This document shows positions 29,544 to 37,956 of a DNA stretch of 64,000 bases, one piece after another. The notes beneath the pieces are model-generated. The model ran no database searches, was not told the DNA's origin, and saw only the letters and a program-made list of their open reading frames with translations. The DNA is from Nevskia ramosa DSM 11499. Its GTDB lineage: Bacteria > Pseudomonadota > Gammaproteobacteria > Nevskiales > Nevskiaceae. Location of the stretch: contig NZ_ATVI01000005.1 of assembly GCF_000420645.1 (NCBI RefSeq), positions 852,357 to 916,356 of the forward strand, read 5' to 3'. The position numbers and the translations under genes are program-made. Positions within the stretch are counted from its first letter, which is position 1; every line of letters starts with the position of its first letter.

Positions 29544-29554
29544 AAGTGGGATGC

Positions 29555-29586
29555 CGGGGGTATATCGGCCTGAGGCCGTGCCCCCG
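29555..29586. terminator. Bipartite hairpin at convergent junction
   Basis: CGGGGG (29555-29560) pairs with CCCCCG (29581-29586), and CGGCC/GGCCG form an inner stem around TGA. It lies between the convergent SnoaL-like and GlcG genes and could terminate both transcripts. There is no strong U-tract. Confidence 0.5.
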
Positions 29587-29600
29587 AGCATCACGCGGAT

Positions 29601-30125
29601 TTACTTCAGCAGATTCTTCGCCGCATCGAGCCCGGCCTGAGCACAGATCTCGTCGTTGTCCGGCATGCTGCCGCTGACCCCGACGCCACCGATCAAGGCA
29701 TCGCCTGCCTTGATCGGCAGGCCACCCGGGAAGGTGACGAAGCCCGGAAGCGTGGCGAGGCCCGGCAGCACGCCGCCCTTGTTGTCCTTGCCCCAGGTCA
29801 GCTCGCCGAACATGCGGGTGGAGCCGCCCATCTTTGCCGAATGCACGGACTTGAGTTCGGCATGTTCGATGGAGCCGAGGGCGGCATCGTCCATGCGTTC
29901 GAACAGGACCGGATTCGCGCCGCCATCGACGATGGCGATGTTCATCTTCCAGCCCATCTCGATGGCCTTGGCGATGCAACCTGCGGCGATCTTGCGGGCG
30001 GCTTCCAGCGAGAGGACGGGCTTTCTTTCCAGGGCGGCGGCGCCAGTGCTGAAACAGATTCCGGCGAGCAGCATGAGCGTGGCCGCGCCGCGTGCAGCCG
30101 GCATGAAGAACAGGGATGCAGTCAT
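29601..30125 (-). CDS. GlcG/HbpS-family protein, exported
   Basis: This 174-residue protein of the GlcG/HbpS (DUF336) family has an N-terminal hydrophobic signal peptide ending near GAAALE. Family hallmarks are IAIVDGGANPVLFERMDDA and the C-terminal glycine-rich PGGLPIKAGDALIGGVGVSG. Some members bind haem or cobalamin, and many accompany PQQ alcohol dehydrogenases or glycolate genes. It is the last gene of the minus-strand PQQ operon. The role is not established. Confidence 0.85.
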   Translation of the reverse strand: MTASLFFMPAARGAATLMLLAGICFSTGAAALERKPVLSLEAARKIAAGCIAKAIEMGWKMNIAIVDGGANPVLFERMDDAALGSIEHAELKSVHSAKMGGSTRMFGELTWGKDNKGGVLPGLATLPGFVTFPGGLPIKAGDALIGGVGVSGSMPDNDEICAQAGLDAAKNLLK

Positions 30126-30190
30126 CAGAGAAATCCTTGGGCGTTGATACGGATGGGTCCGCTGGCTAGTGCAGCGGAGCCGGAAACGAA

Positions 30191-30233
30191 TCGGGCCGCC
30201 CGGTCTTCCCGAGAGAAGACGGTGGCGGCCCGA
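30191..30233 (-). terminator. Hairpin between the PQQ dehydrogenase and glcG-like genes
   Basis: TCGGGCCGCC (30191-30200) pairs with GGCGGCCCGA (30224-30233), with an inner TCTTC/GAAGA stem. On the minus strand it follows the dehydrogenase stop by about 33 bases and is followed by TTCGTTTCC. It may terminate or process the message and so lower expression of the downstream gene. Confidence 0.5.
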
Positions 30234-30265
30234 CCTTCAAGCAATGGGCTCAAGCGAGCCTGGGA

Positions 30266-32011
30266 TCAATTACCGAGTGCGAACACCCAGACGCTGCCGC
30301 CTTCGGGCACCTTTTCATCCCAGCCGGCCAGGCCATGCATCTTTCCCTGGATCCACTGGGCATCGACGCCGTAGCCGGACACCACGGCGATGTACTGCTT
30401 GCCGTCGATCGAGAAGCTGCTGGGCGGCGAGATGATGCCGGACGGGGTGGGGAACTCCCACAGCAGCTTGCCGGACTTGGCGTCGTAGGCGCGGAACATC
30501 TTGTCGTTGGTGCCACCGGCGAACAGCACGCCACCGGCGGTGGTCAGGATCGAGCCCCAGTTCCACGAATGTGCGTACTTCTCGCGCCAGACTTCCTTGC
30601 CGCTGTTGATGTCCCAGGCCTGGATGCCGCCGATATGGTCGAAGCCCTTCTTCACCGACAGGTCGAGCCGGTTGATGTCGACACCCGCTGACCAGGTGCC
30701 GGGGATGATCGGCTGGATCATGCCGGTGAGGGTCAGGCAGTGGTTGTCGTTGTACGGGATGTAGAGCATCCCGGTGTCCGGGTTGTAGGCTTCGAACGGC
30801 CAGTCCTTGCCGCCCCAGAGGCTCGGGCAGTAGGTATGAGTTTCATTGGTGTGCGGCTTGTGGTCTTCGTTGTAGGTCGGGCGGCCGGTCTTGGCATCGA
30901 CGCTGGTGAACACCGTGTTGGTGACGTAGGGCTCGGACTTGTTGTAGGTGATCTTGCCCTTGGCATCGCGGTCCAGCCAGTAGATGCGGCCGTTGCGCTG
31001 GGCGCTGACCATGCCGGTCACTTTCTTGCCGTTCTTGGTGTACTCGACCAGGGTTGGCGCGTTCATGCCGGCCCAGTCCCAGGAGTCGTTCCAGTGGTAC
31101 TGGAAGTGGCTCTTGATGTCGCCGGTGGCGGGATCGAGTGCCAGCACCGAAGCCAGGTACAGGTTGTCGCCCGGGCGCTGATCGCCGAGCCACGGCGCGC
31201 CGTTGCCGACGCCCCAGTAGATGACGTCGTTCTTCGAGTCGTAATTGCCCGGCATCCACATGGTGCCGCCGCCTTTCTTCCAGGCGTCCTTCCACTCGCC
31301 GGTCTGCGGCCAGGTTTCCGAGCCTTTCTCGCCCGGTGCCGGCACCGCGTAACGGGTCCAGGCCAGCTTGCCGGTTTCGGCGTCGAACGCCTTGAGGAAG
31401 CCGCGCACGCCGAACTCGCCGCCGGACGGGCCGATCAGCACCTTGCCCTTGACGATCAGCGGAGCGGAGGTGATGTAGGCGCTCTCGGTTTCCCAGTCGC
31501 AGACCTGCGCATCCCAGAGCAGCTTGCCGGTCTTGGCGTCGAGCGCGCTCAGCATGCAGTCGACGCTGCCGACATAGACCTTGTCCTTCCACAGCGATAC
31601 GCCGCGGTTGGTGCGATGCAGGGCGCCGATGCCTTCCGGCACTTCACGCTGGAAGTGCCACAGCGGCTTGCCGGTCTTGGCGTTGTAGGCGAACACGTGG
31701 TTGTGCGGCGTGGCCACGAACATGTATTCGCCGTTGACGATCGCCGGCGCCTCGTGACCGGAGTTGACGCCGGTGGCCGAGGACCAGACCGGCTTCAGCT
31801 TGCTCACGTTTTCGGTGGTGATCTGATTGAGCTTGCTGTAGCTCCAGCCCTCGTAATTGCCCTTGGTCAGCAGCCAGTTCTCGGCTTCCGGATTGGTCAG
31901 CCGGGCATCGGTGACCAGCTTGTAGTCGGGCAATGCGGGGACGGGCGCAGCGGCGAACGCTGCGGATGTGATGACTGCGGTGAACGCAGCCGTGATCAAT
32001 GACACTTTCAT
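30266..32011 (-). CDS. PQQ-dependent alcohol dehydrogenase (methanol/ethanol family)
   Basis: This periplasmic quinoprotein oxidises primary alcohols or diols to aldehydes. The start is ATG at 32011 with GGAGGAG nine bases upstream; residues 1-21 are a signal peptide. Eight-bladed propeller repeats (DAKTGKLLW, DAETGKLAW) and the metal region GNGAPW and NDSWDWAGMN are present. The residue two after the catalytic Asp is Ala rather than Asp, which suggests the calcium form rather than the lanthanide form. The usual adjacent Cys-Cys pair next to PQQ is replaced around ALHRTNRG. Length is 581 residues, and no haem-binding CXXCH is fused. Confidence 0.92.
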   Translation of the reverse strand: MKVSLITAAFTAVITSAAFAAAPVPALPDYKLVTDARLTNPEAENWLLTKGNYEGWSYSKLNQITTENVSKLKPVWSSATGVNSGHEAPAIVNGEYMFVATPHNHVFAYNAKTGKPLWHFQREVPEGIGALHRTNRGVSLWKDKVYVGSVDCMLSALDAKTGKLLWDAQVCDWETESAYITSAPLIVKGKVLIGPSGGEFGVRGFLKAFDAETGKLAWTRYAVPAPGEKGSETWPQTGEWKDAWKKGGGTMWMPGNYDSKNDVIYWGVGNGAPWLGDQRPGDNLYLASVLALDPATGDIKSHFQYHWNDSWDWAGMNAPTLVEYTKNGKKVTGMVSAQRNGRIYWLDRDAKGKITYNKSEPYVTNTVFTSVDAKTGRPTYNEDHKPHTNETHTYCPSLWGGKDWPFEAYNPDTGMLYIPYNDNHCLTLTGMIQPIIPGTWSAGVDINRLDLSVKKGFDHIGGIQAWDINSGKEVWREKYAHSWNWGSILTTAGGVLFAGGTNDKMFRAYDAKSGKLLWEFPTPSGIISPPSSFSIDGKQYIAVVSGYGVDAQWIQGKMHGLAGWDEKVPEGGSVWVFALGN

Positions 32012-32073
32012 CGTTATTTTCTCCTCCTGGTGAAGCTTTTGATGGGTGCTTGCTTGTCTGTCGGGATGCGGAA

Positions 32074-32688
32074 TCAGGTCGGCGGGCCCAGCGGGCCGTC
32101 GAACTTGCCGGTGACGATCACCGCGCCGTCCTTGATCGCCAGCGGCAACATCGCCAGCCGGCGCTGGGCCGGGCCGTTGGTGACCACGCCGCGATCGGCG
32201 GCGTTGAACACCGAGCCGTGGCAGTTGCAGACGATCTGCGTCTGGCTCGGGTGCAAGGTGGTGATCGGGCAGCCGTAGTGCGTGCACAGCGACGAGTAGG
32301 CGACGATGCCGTCGGCCGAATTCGCAGCGCTGGCAGGCTTGAGGTCATCCGGTTTGAGACGGATGACGGTCAACATGCTGGCCTTGGCCACCAGCGCCTT
32401 GCCGGTGGCCGGGTCCATGGGATAGGCCAGGGTCGGCGGCTCGCCGAACTGGATATCCGCCGGCAGGATTTCCTGGCCGGCCTTCGGGCCGAGCATGAAA
32501 GCCAGCTTGTCGCCGGGCTGCGGTTTCAGGCTTCGGGCAGCGGTTGCGTCCTGCGCCATGGCCGGCAGGCTAGTGGCGGCGAGTGCTGCCAGGCTCAGTG
32601 CGCCGGTCAGCATCTGGCGGCGGCCGCTGTTGGTCGGCAGCTCGGCCGCGCAGCAGGCGCAGGCATCGTGTGGGCTCGGTTTGCTCAT
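32074..32688 (-). CDS. Tat-exported Rieske 2Fe-2S protein
   Basis: This 204-residue protein has the Rieske ligands Cys135/His137 in CTHYGC and Cys154/His157 in CNCHGS. A twin-arginine signal (GRRQMLTGALSLAALA, about 22-37) with cleavage near AMAQ suggests export of the folded cofactor protein to the periplasm. An unusual Cys-rich N-terminus (DACACCAAE) precedes it. It is encoded between aldA and the PQQ dehydrogenase and may accept electrons from the latter, which is inference from position. Confidence 0.88.
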   Translation of the reverse strand: MSKPSPHDACACCAAELPTNSGRRQMLTGALSLAALAATSLPAMAQDATAARSLKPQPGDKLAFMLGPKAGQEILPADIQFGEPPTLAYPMDPATGKALVAKASMLTVIRLKPDDLKPASAANSADGIVAYSSLCTHYGCPITTLHPSQTQIVCNCHGSVFNAADRGVVTNGPAQRRLAMLPLAIKDGAVIVTGKFDGPLGPPT

Positions 32689-32705
32689 CGTGATGAGTCC
32701 TCTGT

Positions 32706-34142
32706 TCAGGACGTCTGCAGGTAGACGACGTGGGTTTCGGTGAACTCGAGCAGGCCGTGATGGCCGTCGGCACCGCCGATGCCGGATTTCTTGCGGCCGG
32801 CGTGGAAGCCCTGCATCGCTTCGAAGTGCTCGCGATTGATGTAGGTCTCGCCGAACTGCAGTTCGCGGACCGCCTTCATCGCGGCGTTGATGTCGCGCGT
32901 GAAGATCGACGAGGTGAGCCCGTAGTCGGAGTCGTTGGCGCGGGCGATGGCTTCGTCGAGGTCGTCGACGATCTGCAGCGGCAGCACCGGGCCGAAGATC
33001 TCGTCACGCATGATCGCCATGTCGGACGTGCAGCCGGCGACCACGGTCGGCAGGTAGTGGTAGCCGCGTGCGAGATCAGCCCGCTTGCCGCCGGTGAGCA
33101 CTTCGGCACCTGCGGCTCGAGCGCTGTCGACCAGCTGCTCGACCTTGGCCAATCCGGCCTGATTGACCAGCGGGCCCATGTCCAGGGTCTCGTCGGCCAG
33201 CGGATCACCAAAACGCGTCGCGGCCATGCGCTGCACCAGCTTCTCGGTCAGCGCTTCGGCGATACCGCGCTGCACATAGACGCGTTCGACGCAGTTGCAG
33301 ACCTGTCCGGTGTTGATCACCCGCGAGGCGACCAGGGCGTTCGCTGCCAGATCGAGATCTGCATCGTTCAGCACGATAGCCGGGGCCTTGCCGCCGAGTT
33401 CGAGATTGACCCGCGTCAGATTCGGTGCCGCCGCCTGCATGATGCGGATGCCGGTGCCGACGCTGCCGGTGAAGGTGATCAGGTTGACGCCCTTGTGCGC
33501 GGTCAGCGCTGCGCCGACGCTGGCACCGCTGCCGCAGACCAGGTTGAACACGCCGGGCGGCAGATCGGTTTCGGCCAGCAGCTGGGTAAACGCGAAGGCG
33601 TTGAGCGGCGTTTCCTCGCTGGGCTTGATCACCACGGTGTTGCCGGTGATCAGCGCCGGCGCCATCTTCCGGGCGATCAGGAAAAACGGGAAGTTCCACG
33701 GCAGGATGCCGGCGGCCACGCCCAGCGGCTTGCGTAGCAGGAAGATGTGCTCGCCGACTCTGTCGCTGGTCAGCACTTCGCCATCGAGACGACGCGCCCA
33801 TTCGGCGGTGTAGTCGATGTAGTCGGCGGTGAAGTTAACTTCGACCCGCGCCAGCGGCATCACCTTGCCTTGCTCGCGGGCAATGATCGTCGCCAGCATC
33901 TCGACGTTCTCGCGCAGCTTCGCGGAAATCTTGCGCAGATAGCCGGCCCGCTGGATCGCGGGCAGCTTTTCCCAGGCCGGTTGCGCACGCCGGGCGGCGG
34001 CCACGGCTTCGTCGACGACGTCGGCACCGGCATCCGGCACTCGGGCGATCAGCTCGAAGGTGGCGGGGTTGTGGACCTCGATGGTGTCGCCGCGATGGGC
34101 GACGAAGCGGCCGTCGATGTAGTTCTGATATTCGCTGGACAT
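32706..34142 (-). CDS. aldA: Lactaldehyde/glycolaldehyde dehydrogenase AldA
   Basis: This NAD-dependent enzyme oxidises lactaldehyde to lactate or glycolaldehyde to glycolate in the cytoplasm. The 478-residue sequence follows E. coli AldA closely from memory: FTADYIDYTAEWARR, ILPWNFPFFLIARKMAPAL, the catalytic region VINTGQVCNCVERVYVQ with the nucleophile Cys, and the C-terminal NREHFEAMQGFHAG and KSGIGGADG. AAGGAG precedes the ATG. Its product lactate links this operon with the lld genes at 19-22 kb. Confidence 0.88.
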   Translation of the reverse strand: MSSEYQNYIDGRFVAHRGDTIEVHNPATFELIARVPDAGADVVDEAVAAARRAQPAWEKLPAIQRAGYLRKISAKLRENVEMLATIIAREQGKVMPLARVEVNFTADYIDYTAEWARRLDGEVLTSDRVGEHIFLLRKPLGVAAGILPWNFPFFLIARKMAPALITGNTVVIKPSEETPLNAFAFTQLLAETDLPPGVFNLVCGSGASVGAALTAHKGVNLITFTGSVGTGIRIMQAAAPNLTRVNLELGGKAPAIVLNDADLDLAANALVASRVINTGQVCNCVERVYVQRGIAEALTEKLVQRMAATRFGDPLADETLDMGPLVNQAGLAKVEQLVDSARAAGAEVLTGGKRADLARGYHYLPTVVAGCTSDMAIMRDEIFGPVLPLQIVDDLDEAIARANDSDYGLTSSIFTRDINAAMKAVRELQFGETYINREHFEAMQGFHAGRKKSGIGGADGHHGLLEFTETHVVYLQTS

Positions 34143-34271
34143 TTTTGGGGGTTCTCCTTGGGAAGTGCTGGGCGGCGCGCGGCGGACAGCCGTTCGCCGC
34201 GTGGGCTCAGGGCGTGCCTGGCGGCCGGGTTTTCGGGGAACTGGATCGGCAGCGCGGGTGGGGCGCCCGGC

Positions 34272-35123
34272 TCACCAGACGTAGGCGTACTTGACGTTCA
34301 GGCTGTCGTTCTGCGAGTGGCTGGCGCCGTCGACGGTGGTCGAATAGCGCAGCGCGATCGACTGGTTGTCGAAGGTATGCAGCACCACGCCGGCACCGAC
34401 ATCGAAGGCCCAGCTCTTCGGTGCGCCGTTCTTCGCGCCGGTGTACTCGTAGTCGAGACCGAAGAACGGCTCGAAGTACTTGGCGATGCGGTAGCCGAAG
34501 CGGTTGTTGGTGTGCCAGGTCACGGCGGGTTTGATGCCGTTGGTACGCTCGCCCTGCCAGACCAGACCGCCGTTGCCGGTGACCTGGAACTTGCCGCCTT
34601 TCCAGTTCCACAACAGGCTGGTCAGGTTCTTCCAGTTGGTGTCGCTGACCGAGTCATTGCCGACCGGCACGACGAGGAACGACTGGACGCCGAGCGTCGA
34701 ACTGTCGGTCGGCCGATACCAGGCTGCGAAGCCGGTCAGCGGATCGCCGAGGCCGCCGGAGTAGGAGCCGCCCGCCTCGTTGCGGACGCCGATCTCGGGC
34801 ACGATGATTTCGTAGGCGAGACCGATCTTCCGGTTCCACTCCGGCGACCAGAAGCGCACGTACTTGGACAGGCCGGAGATCAGCTGGCTGCCGTCGCCAT
34901 CGACTTTCTTGCCGGCGGCGTCGCGGATCTTTTCGTCGTCCTGCACGGTGGCGTACTGGACGAAGACGTTGAACGGCTTGAAGTCCACCGGCAGGTCGTA
35001 CTCGCCCGGGCCGATGACATCGAAAGTGATCGCCGCAGCGGGACTCGAAACGCACAGCGACAGCACGGCCGTGCCGAGCGCGGTGGAAATCTGCCGGTAC
35101 CGGCCATTGAGAATTCTGGACAT
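34272..35123 (-). CDS. Outer-membrane beta-barrel protein, phenol-degradation MetA type
   Basis: This 283-residue protein has a signal peptide (LGTAVLSLCVSSPAAA) and then alternating polar and hydrophobic strands with many aromatic residues, ending YAYVW, as in outer-membrane barrels of the phenol meta-pathway (SphA-like, COG4313) group. Such proteins often accompany catabolic operons and may admit the substrate. AAGGAGGAG precedes the ATG. It is the first gene after the sigma-54 promoter at 35208-35222. Confidence 0.75.
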   Translation of the reverse strand: MSRILNGRYRQISTALGTAVLSLCVSSPAAAITFDVIGPGEYDLPVDFKPFNVFVQYATVQDDEKIRDAAGKKVDGDGSQLISGLSKYVRFWSPEWNRKIGLAYEIIVPEIGVRNEAGGSYSGGLGDPLTGFAAWYRPTDSSTLGVQSFLVVPVGNDSVSDTNWKNLTSLLWNWKGGKFQVTGNGGLVWQGERTNGIKPAVTWHTNNRFGYRIAKYFEPFFGLDYEYTGAKNGAPKSWAFDVGAGVVLHTFDNQSIALRYSTTVDGASHSQNDSLNVKYAYVW

Positions 35124-35207
35124 CGTGTTGCTCCTCCTTCACGTTTTTTATGGACGCCCCGAGGTCAGGAACCTGGGGGCGTGCCGTCTGGCGGCGTCAT
35201 AAAGGGG

Positions 35208-35222
35208 GCAACCGATATGCCA
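35208..35222 (-). promoter_or_regulatory. Predicted sigma-54 (-24/-12) promoter of the PQQ operon
   Basis: Read on the minus strand the sequence is TGGCAT, five bases, TTGC, one mismatch from the TGGCAC-N5-TTGC consensus. The invariant GG and GC are 10 bases apart. Transcription would start about 70 bases before the outer-membrane protein gene. Paired palindromes lie about 110 and 160 bases upstream, a normal distance for enhancer sites. Confidence 0.7.
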
Positions 35223-35318
35223 TCGGTTACAGCGGCCGTGACAGCCTGTCCTGCTGTCGGCAAGTGCTTGTCGGCAATGGATTTGTTGGGAAGGAAAAGA
35301 CAGGAGACGGTCGCCATT

Positions 35319-35390
35319 GAAAGCGACAGATGTCGCTTTCGCAGGGATTTGTCGCGGCGTCGCTGACGCGGGCTGCGACAGCTGTCGCAG
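35319..35390. promoter_or_regulatory. Two copies of a GCGACAG(A/C)TGTCGC palindrome, probable enhancer sites
   Basis: GAAAGCGACA, GA, TGTCGCTTTC (35319-35340) and CTGCGACAGCTGTCGCAG (35373-35390) share the 14-base core GCGACAGMTGTCGC and are 52 bases apart centre to centre, about five helical turns. They sit between a divergent operon and pqqU, and fit upstream activating sites for the AcoR-type activator at 22175. The activator assignment is inferred. This 462-base gap (35124-35585) contains no gene. Confidence 0.6.
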
Positions 35391-35435
35391 GCGCTGTCGC
35401 GACGGAAGCCACATGCTGCGTGGGGGAGTTGTTGC

Positions 35436-35450
35436 TGGCTGTCGAGCTGC
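35436..35450 (+). promoter_or_regulatory. Weak sigma-54-like motif before pqqU
   Basis: TGGCTG, five bases, CTGC keeps the GG-N10-GC spacing of a -24/-12 promoter but departs from the consensus at three positions. It would place pqqU under the same control as the divergent operon, with the paired palindromes directly upstream. Chance occurrence is quite possible. Confidence 0.28.
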
Positions 35451-35585
35451 GCAGGCGCAAGTCCGTGCTGCGGCTCGACATTCCGGCGAGGTGGAGCAGT
35501 GGCGTGAAGAGCGCAGCCGGCGGCGGCATGTCGCTTGCGCTGGTGGCGGCATTCAGCTGAACAACCAGAACGACAACGGGGCGAC

Positions 35586-37778
35586 ATGGACAAGCAACAG
35601 GAATTCGCCGAGCGCTCGGCGCGGCTCGCGGCGGCGCTGACGGCGCTTGCACTGCTGGCAGGCAGCGGTACGGCGTTTGCCGAAGAAGCGCCGGAGAGCG
35701 TGTCGGAAGAAGTGCCACAGAAAGTGCAGCAGGAACAGGGCGAGCACGTCGAACAACTGCCGGCGGTCGTCGTCACCGGCACCGCCACGCCGCGGACGGA
35801 AGCGCGGACGGCGGCGGCGGTGGGCGTCGTCGACGCGCTGATGCTCAAGAGCGGCCGACCGCAGATCAATCTCGCCGAGACGCTGAACAGCGTGCCGGGC
35901 GTCGATGTCCGTGATCGCCAGAACAGCGCCCAGGATCTGCAGATCCAGATTCGCGGCTACGGCGCGCGTTCGACCTTCGGCGTCCGCGGCATCCAGATCC
36001 GCGCCGACGGTGTGCCGCTGACCGCGCCGGACGGGCAGGGAGCGGTATCGAATCTGCTGATCGGCTCGCTCGATCGCATCGAAGTGCTGCGCGGGCCGAT
36101 GGCCTACCAGTACGGCAACAGTTCCGGCGGCGTGATCGCGGCGTACAGCGCCGCCCCGCCGGACAAGCTCGGCGGTGAAGTGACCTTCAGCGGCGGCAAC
36201 AACGGCAGCTGGCGCGAAGCGCTGGCGATCGGCGGGCGCGCTGCGGATCAGAAGCTCGGCTATCGCCTCGATCTCGAGCGCTACGACACCGACGGTTATC
36301 GCGATCACAGCGAGGCGCAGCGCAATGTCGGCTCTCTGAACGCCCGGTACGACCTCGGCGGCGGCCAGCAACTGCGCGTGCTGGCCGGCGCGCTCTGGGG
36401 CGGCGATGCGCAAGACCCGCTGGGCTTGACCCGGCAGCAGTTCGAGCAGAATCCGAAGCAGGTCGCGGCCGTCGCCGAGACCTACAACACCCGCAAGAAC
36501 ACCGACGACTGGCGCGCCGCAATGGGCTACAGCGGGCCGTGGTCGCCGAATGCCGACTGGGACATGATCGTCTACGGCAGCGGCCGCCGGATCGAACAGT
36601 TCCTGTCGATCCCGAAAGCGGCGCAGGCATCACCGGCGCGGGCTGGCGGGGTCGTCGATCTGAACCGCAGCGGCGTCGGCTTCGATGCGCGCAGCAACTG
36701 GCGGCTCGGTGATCTGAGCTTGAGCGCCGGCCTGCAATATCAGCTCGCCGACGAACGCCGCCGCGGCTACGAGAATTTTGTCGGCGACACGCTCGGCGTG
36801 CGCGGTGCCTTGCGCCGTGATGAAGGCAACGACCTCTACAACTTCGATCAGTACCTGTTCGCCGAGTACGCGCTGTCCGAACGCTGGCGGCTGAGCGGCG
36901 CGGTGCGGCACAGCCAGGTTTCCTTCAAGTCCAAGGATGACTACATCCGCGAGGGCAATCCGGACGACAGCGGCTCCACCGATTTCTCGGCGACCTTGCC
37001 GGTCGCCAGCCTGGCCTTCGAGCAGGCCGAAGGCCGCTTGTTCTACCTGAGCGCCGGCATCGGTTTCGAGACGCCGACGTTCAACGAACTGTCCTACCGC
37101 AGCGATGCCGAAGGCGGGCTCAATCTCGATCTCGATGCGTCGCGCAGCCGCAGCGTCGAACTGGGCGTCAAGCAGCAGCTCGGCTCGCGCGGCCTGCTGA
37201 CGGTGGCGGTGTTCAACATCGACGCCGACGACGAGATCGTGCCGGCCGCCACCATCGACGGCCGCGCCAGCTTCCAGAACGCCGGCACCACGCGCCGCCG
37301 TGGTGCAGAACTCGGCCTGACCTTCAGCCTGCCAGCCGAATTGCGCCTGCAAGTCGCAGCGAATCATCTCGACGCCAAGTTCACCGAGGCGTACAGCTAC
37401 AGCAACGGCAACAGCACGGTCATGGTGGCGGACGGCACGCCGATTCCCGGTGTCGCCAGCAACAGCGTCTATACCGAACTGAGCTGGCACCGCGGCCGGC
37501 CGGGCTGGGCCGGTACGCTCGAAGCGCGCTATTCCGACGAGGTGCCGGTCAACGACATCGCCAGTGATTCGGCACCGAGCTACACGGTGGTCAACGCCAG
37601 CATCGCCTACCGCCTGCTGACCAGCCGCGGCGACGTCGAAGCCTTCCTGCGCGTCTACAACCTGTTCGATCAGCGCTACGCCGGTTCGGTGATCGTCAAC
37701 GACAGCAATGGCCGCTATTTCGAGCCGGCGCCGGACCGCGGTTTCCACATCGGCGCGACCTGGCGCTGGGGTTCTTGA
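35586..37778 (+). CDS. pqqU: TonB-dependent receptor for PQQ (PqqU/YncD type)
   Basis: This 730-residue outer-membrane receptor has a signal peptide ending TAFA (near 32), a TonB-box-like LPAVVVTGTA, a plug domain and a 22-strand barrel. Compared from memory with E. coli PqqU (YncD), long stretches agree: DRQNSAQDLQIQIRGYGARS, GYENFVGD, GFETPTFNELSYRSD, and GSVIVNDSNGRYFEPAP near the end. Family knowledge says PqqU imports PQQ. Its location, divergent from a PQQ dehydrogenase operon, supports that. ATG at 35586 is chosen over an upstream in-frame ATG because the signal peptide then starts correctly. Confidence 0.88.
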   Translation: MDKQQEFAERSARLAAALTALALLAGSGTAFAEEAPESVSEEVPQKVQQEQGEHVEQLPAVVVTGTATPRTEARTAAAVGVVDALMLKSGRPQINLAETLNSVPGVDVRDRQNSAQDLQIQIRGYGARSTFGVRGIQIRADGVPLTAPDGQGAVSNLLIGSLDRIEVLRGPMAYQYGNSSGGVIAAYSAAPPDKLGGEVTFSGGNNGSWREALAIGGRAADQKLGYRLDLERYDTDGYRDHSEAQRNVGSLNARYDLGGGQQLRVLAGALWGGDAQDPLGLTRQQFEQNPKQVAAVAETYNTRKNTDDWRAAMGYSGPWSPNADWDMIVYGSGRRIEQFLSIPKAAQASPARAGGVVDLNRSGVGFDARSNWRLGDLSLSAGLQYQLADERRRGYENFVGDTLGVRGALRRDEGNDLYNFDQYLFAEYALSERWRLSGAVRHSQVSFKSKDDYIREGNPDDSGSTDFSATLPVASLAFEQAEGRLFYLSAGIGFETPTFNELSYRSDAEGGLNLDLDASRSRSVELGVKQQLGSRGLLTVAVFNIDADDEIVPAATIDGRASFQNAGTTRRRGAELGLTFSLPAELRLQVAANHLDAKFTEAYSYSNGNSTVMVADGTPIPGVASNSVYTELSWHRGRPGWAGTLEARYSDEVPVNDIASDSAPSYTVVNASIAYRLLTSRGDVEAFLRVYNLFDQRYAGSVIVNDSNGRYFEPAPDRGFHIGATWRWGS

Positions 37779-37956
37779 GGCAGCGCACAAAGCGTCCGGA
37801 GACTGGCCGCCGATGATCCGATCAACACGATAAACTCGCCGGCGACGCTACCGGAAGAACCCCGCTACCGTCGCGACCGCGTTTCCAGGCAGTGATCCAA
37901 CTGCCGAAGACCCACGATCCCCACTACCAGAAAGTCAGTACCGGGACGCCGCCGAG

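Noticed and set aside
37779-37956. Possible cobalamin-type riboswitch between pqqU and the array
   Set aside because: A few GC-rich complementary segments are present, but no conserved B12-box sequence could be found, and no promoter is convincing.
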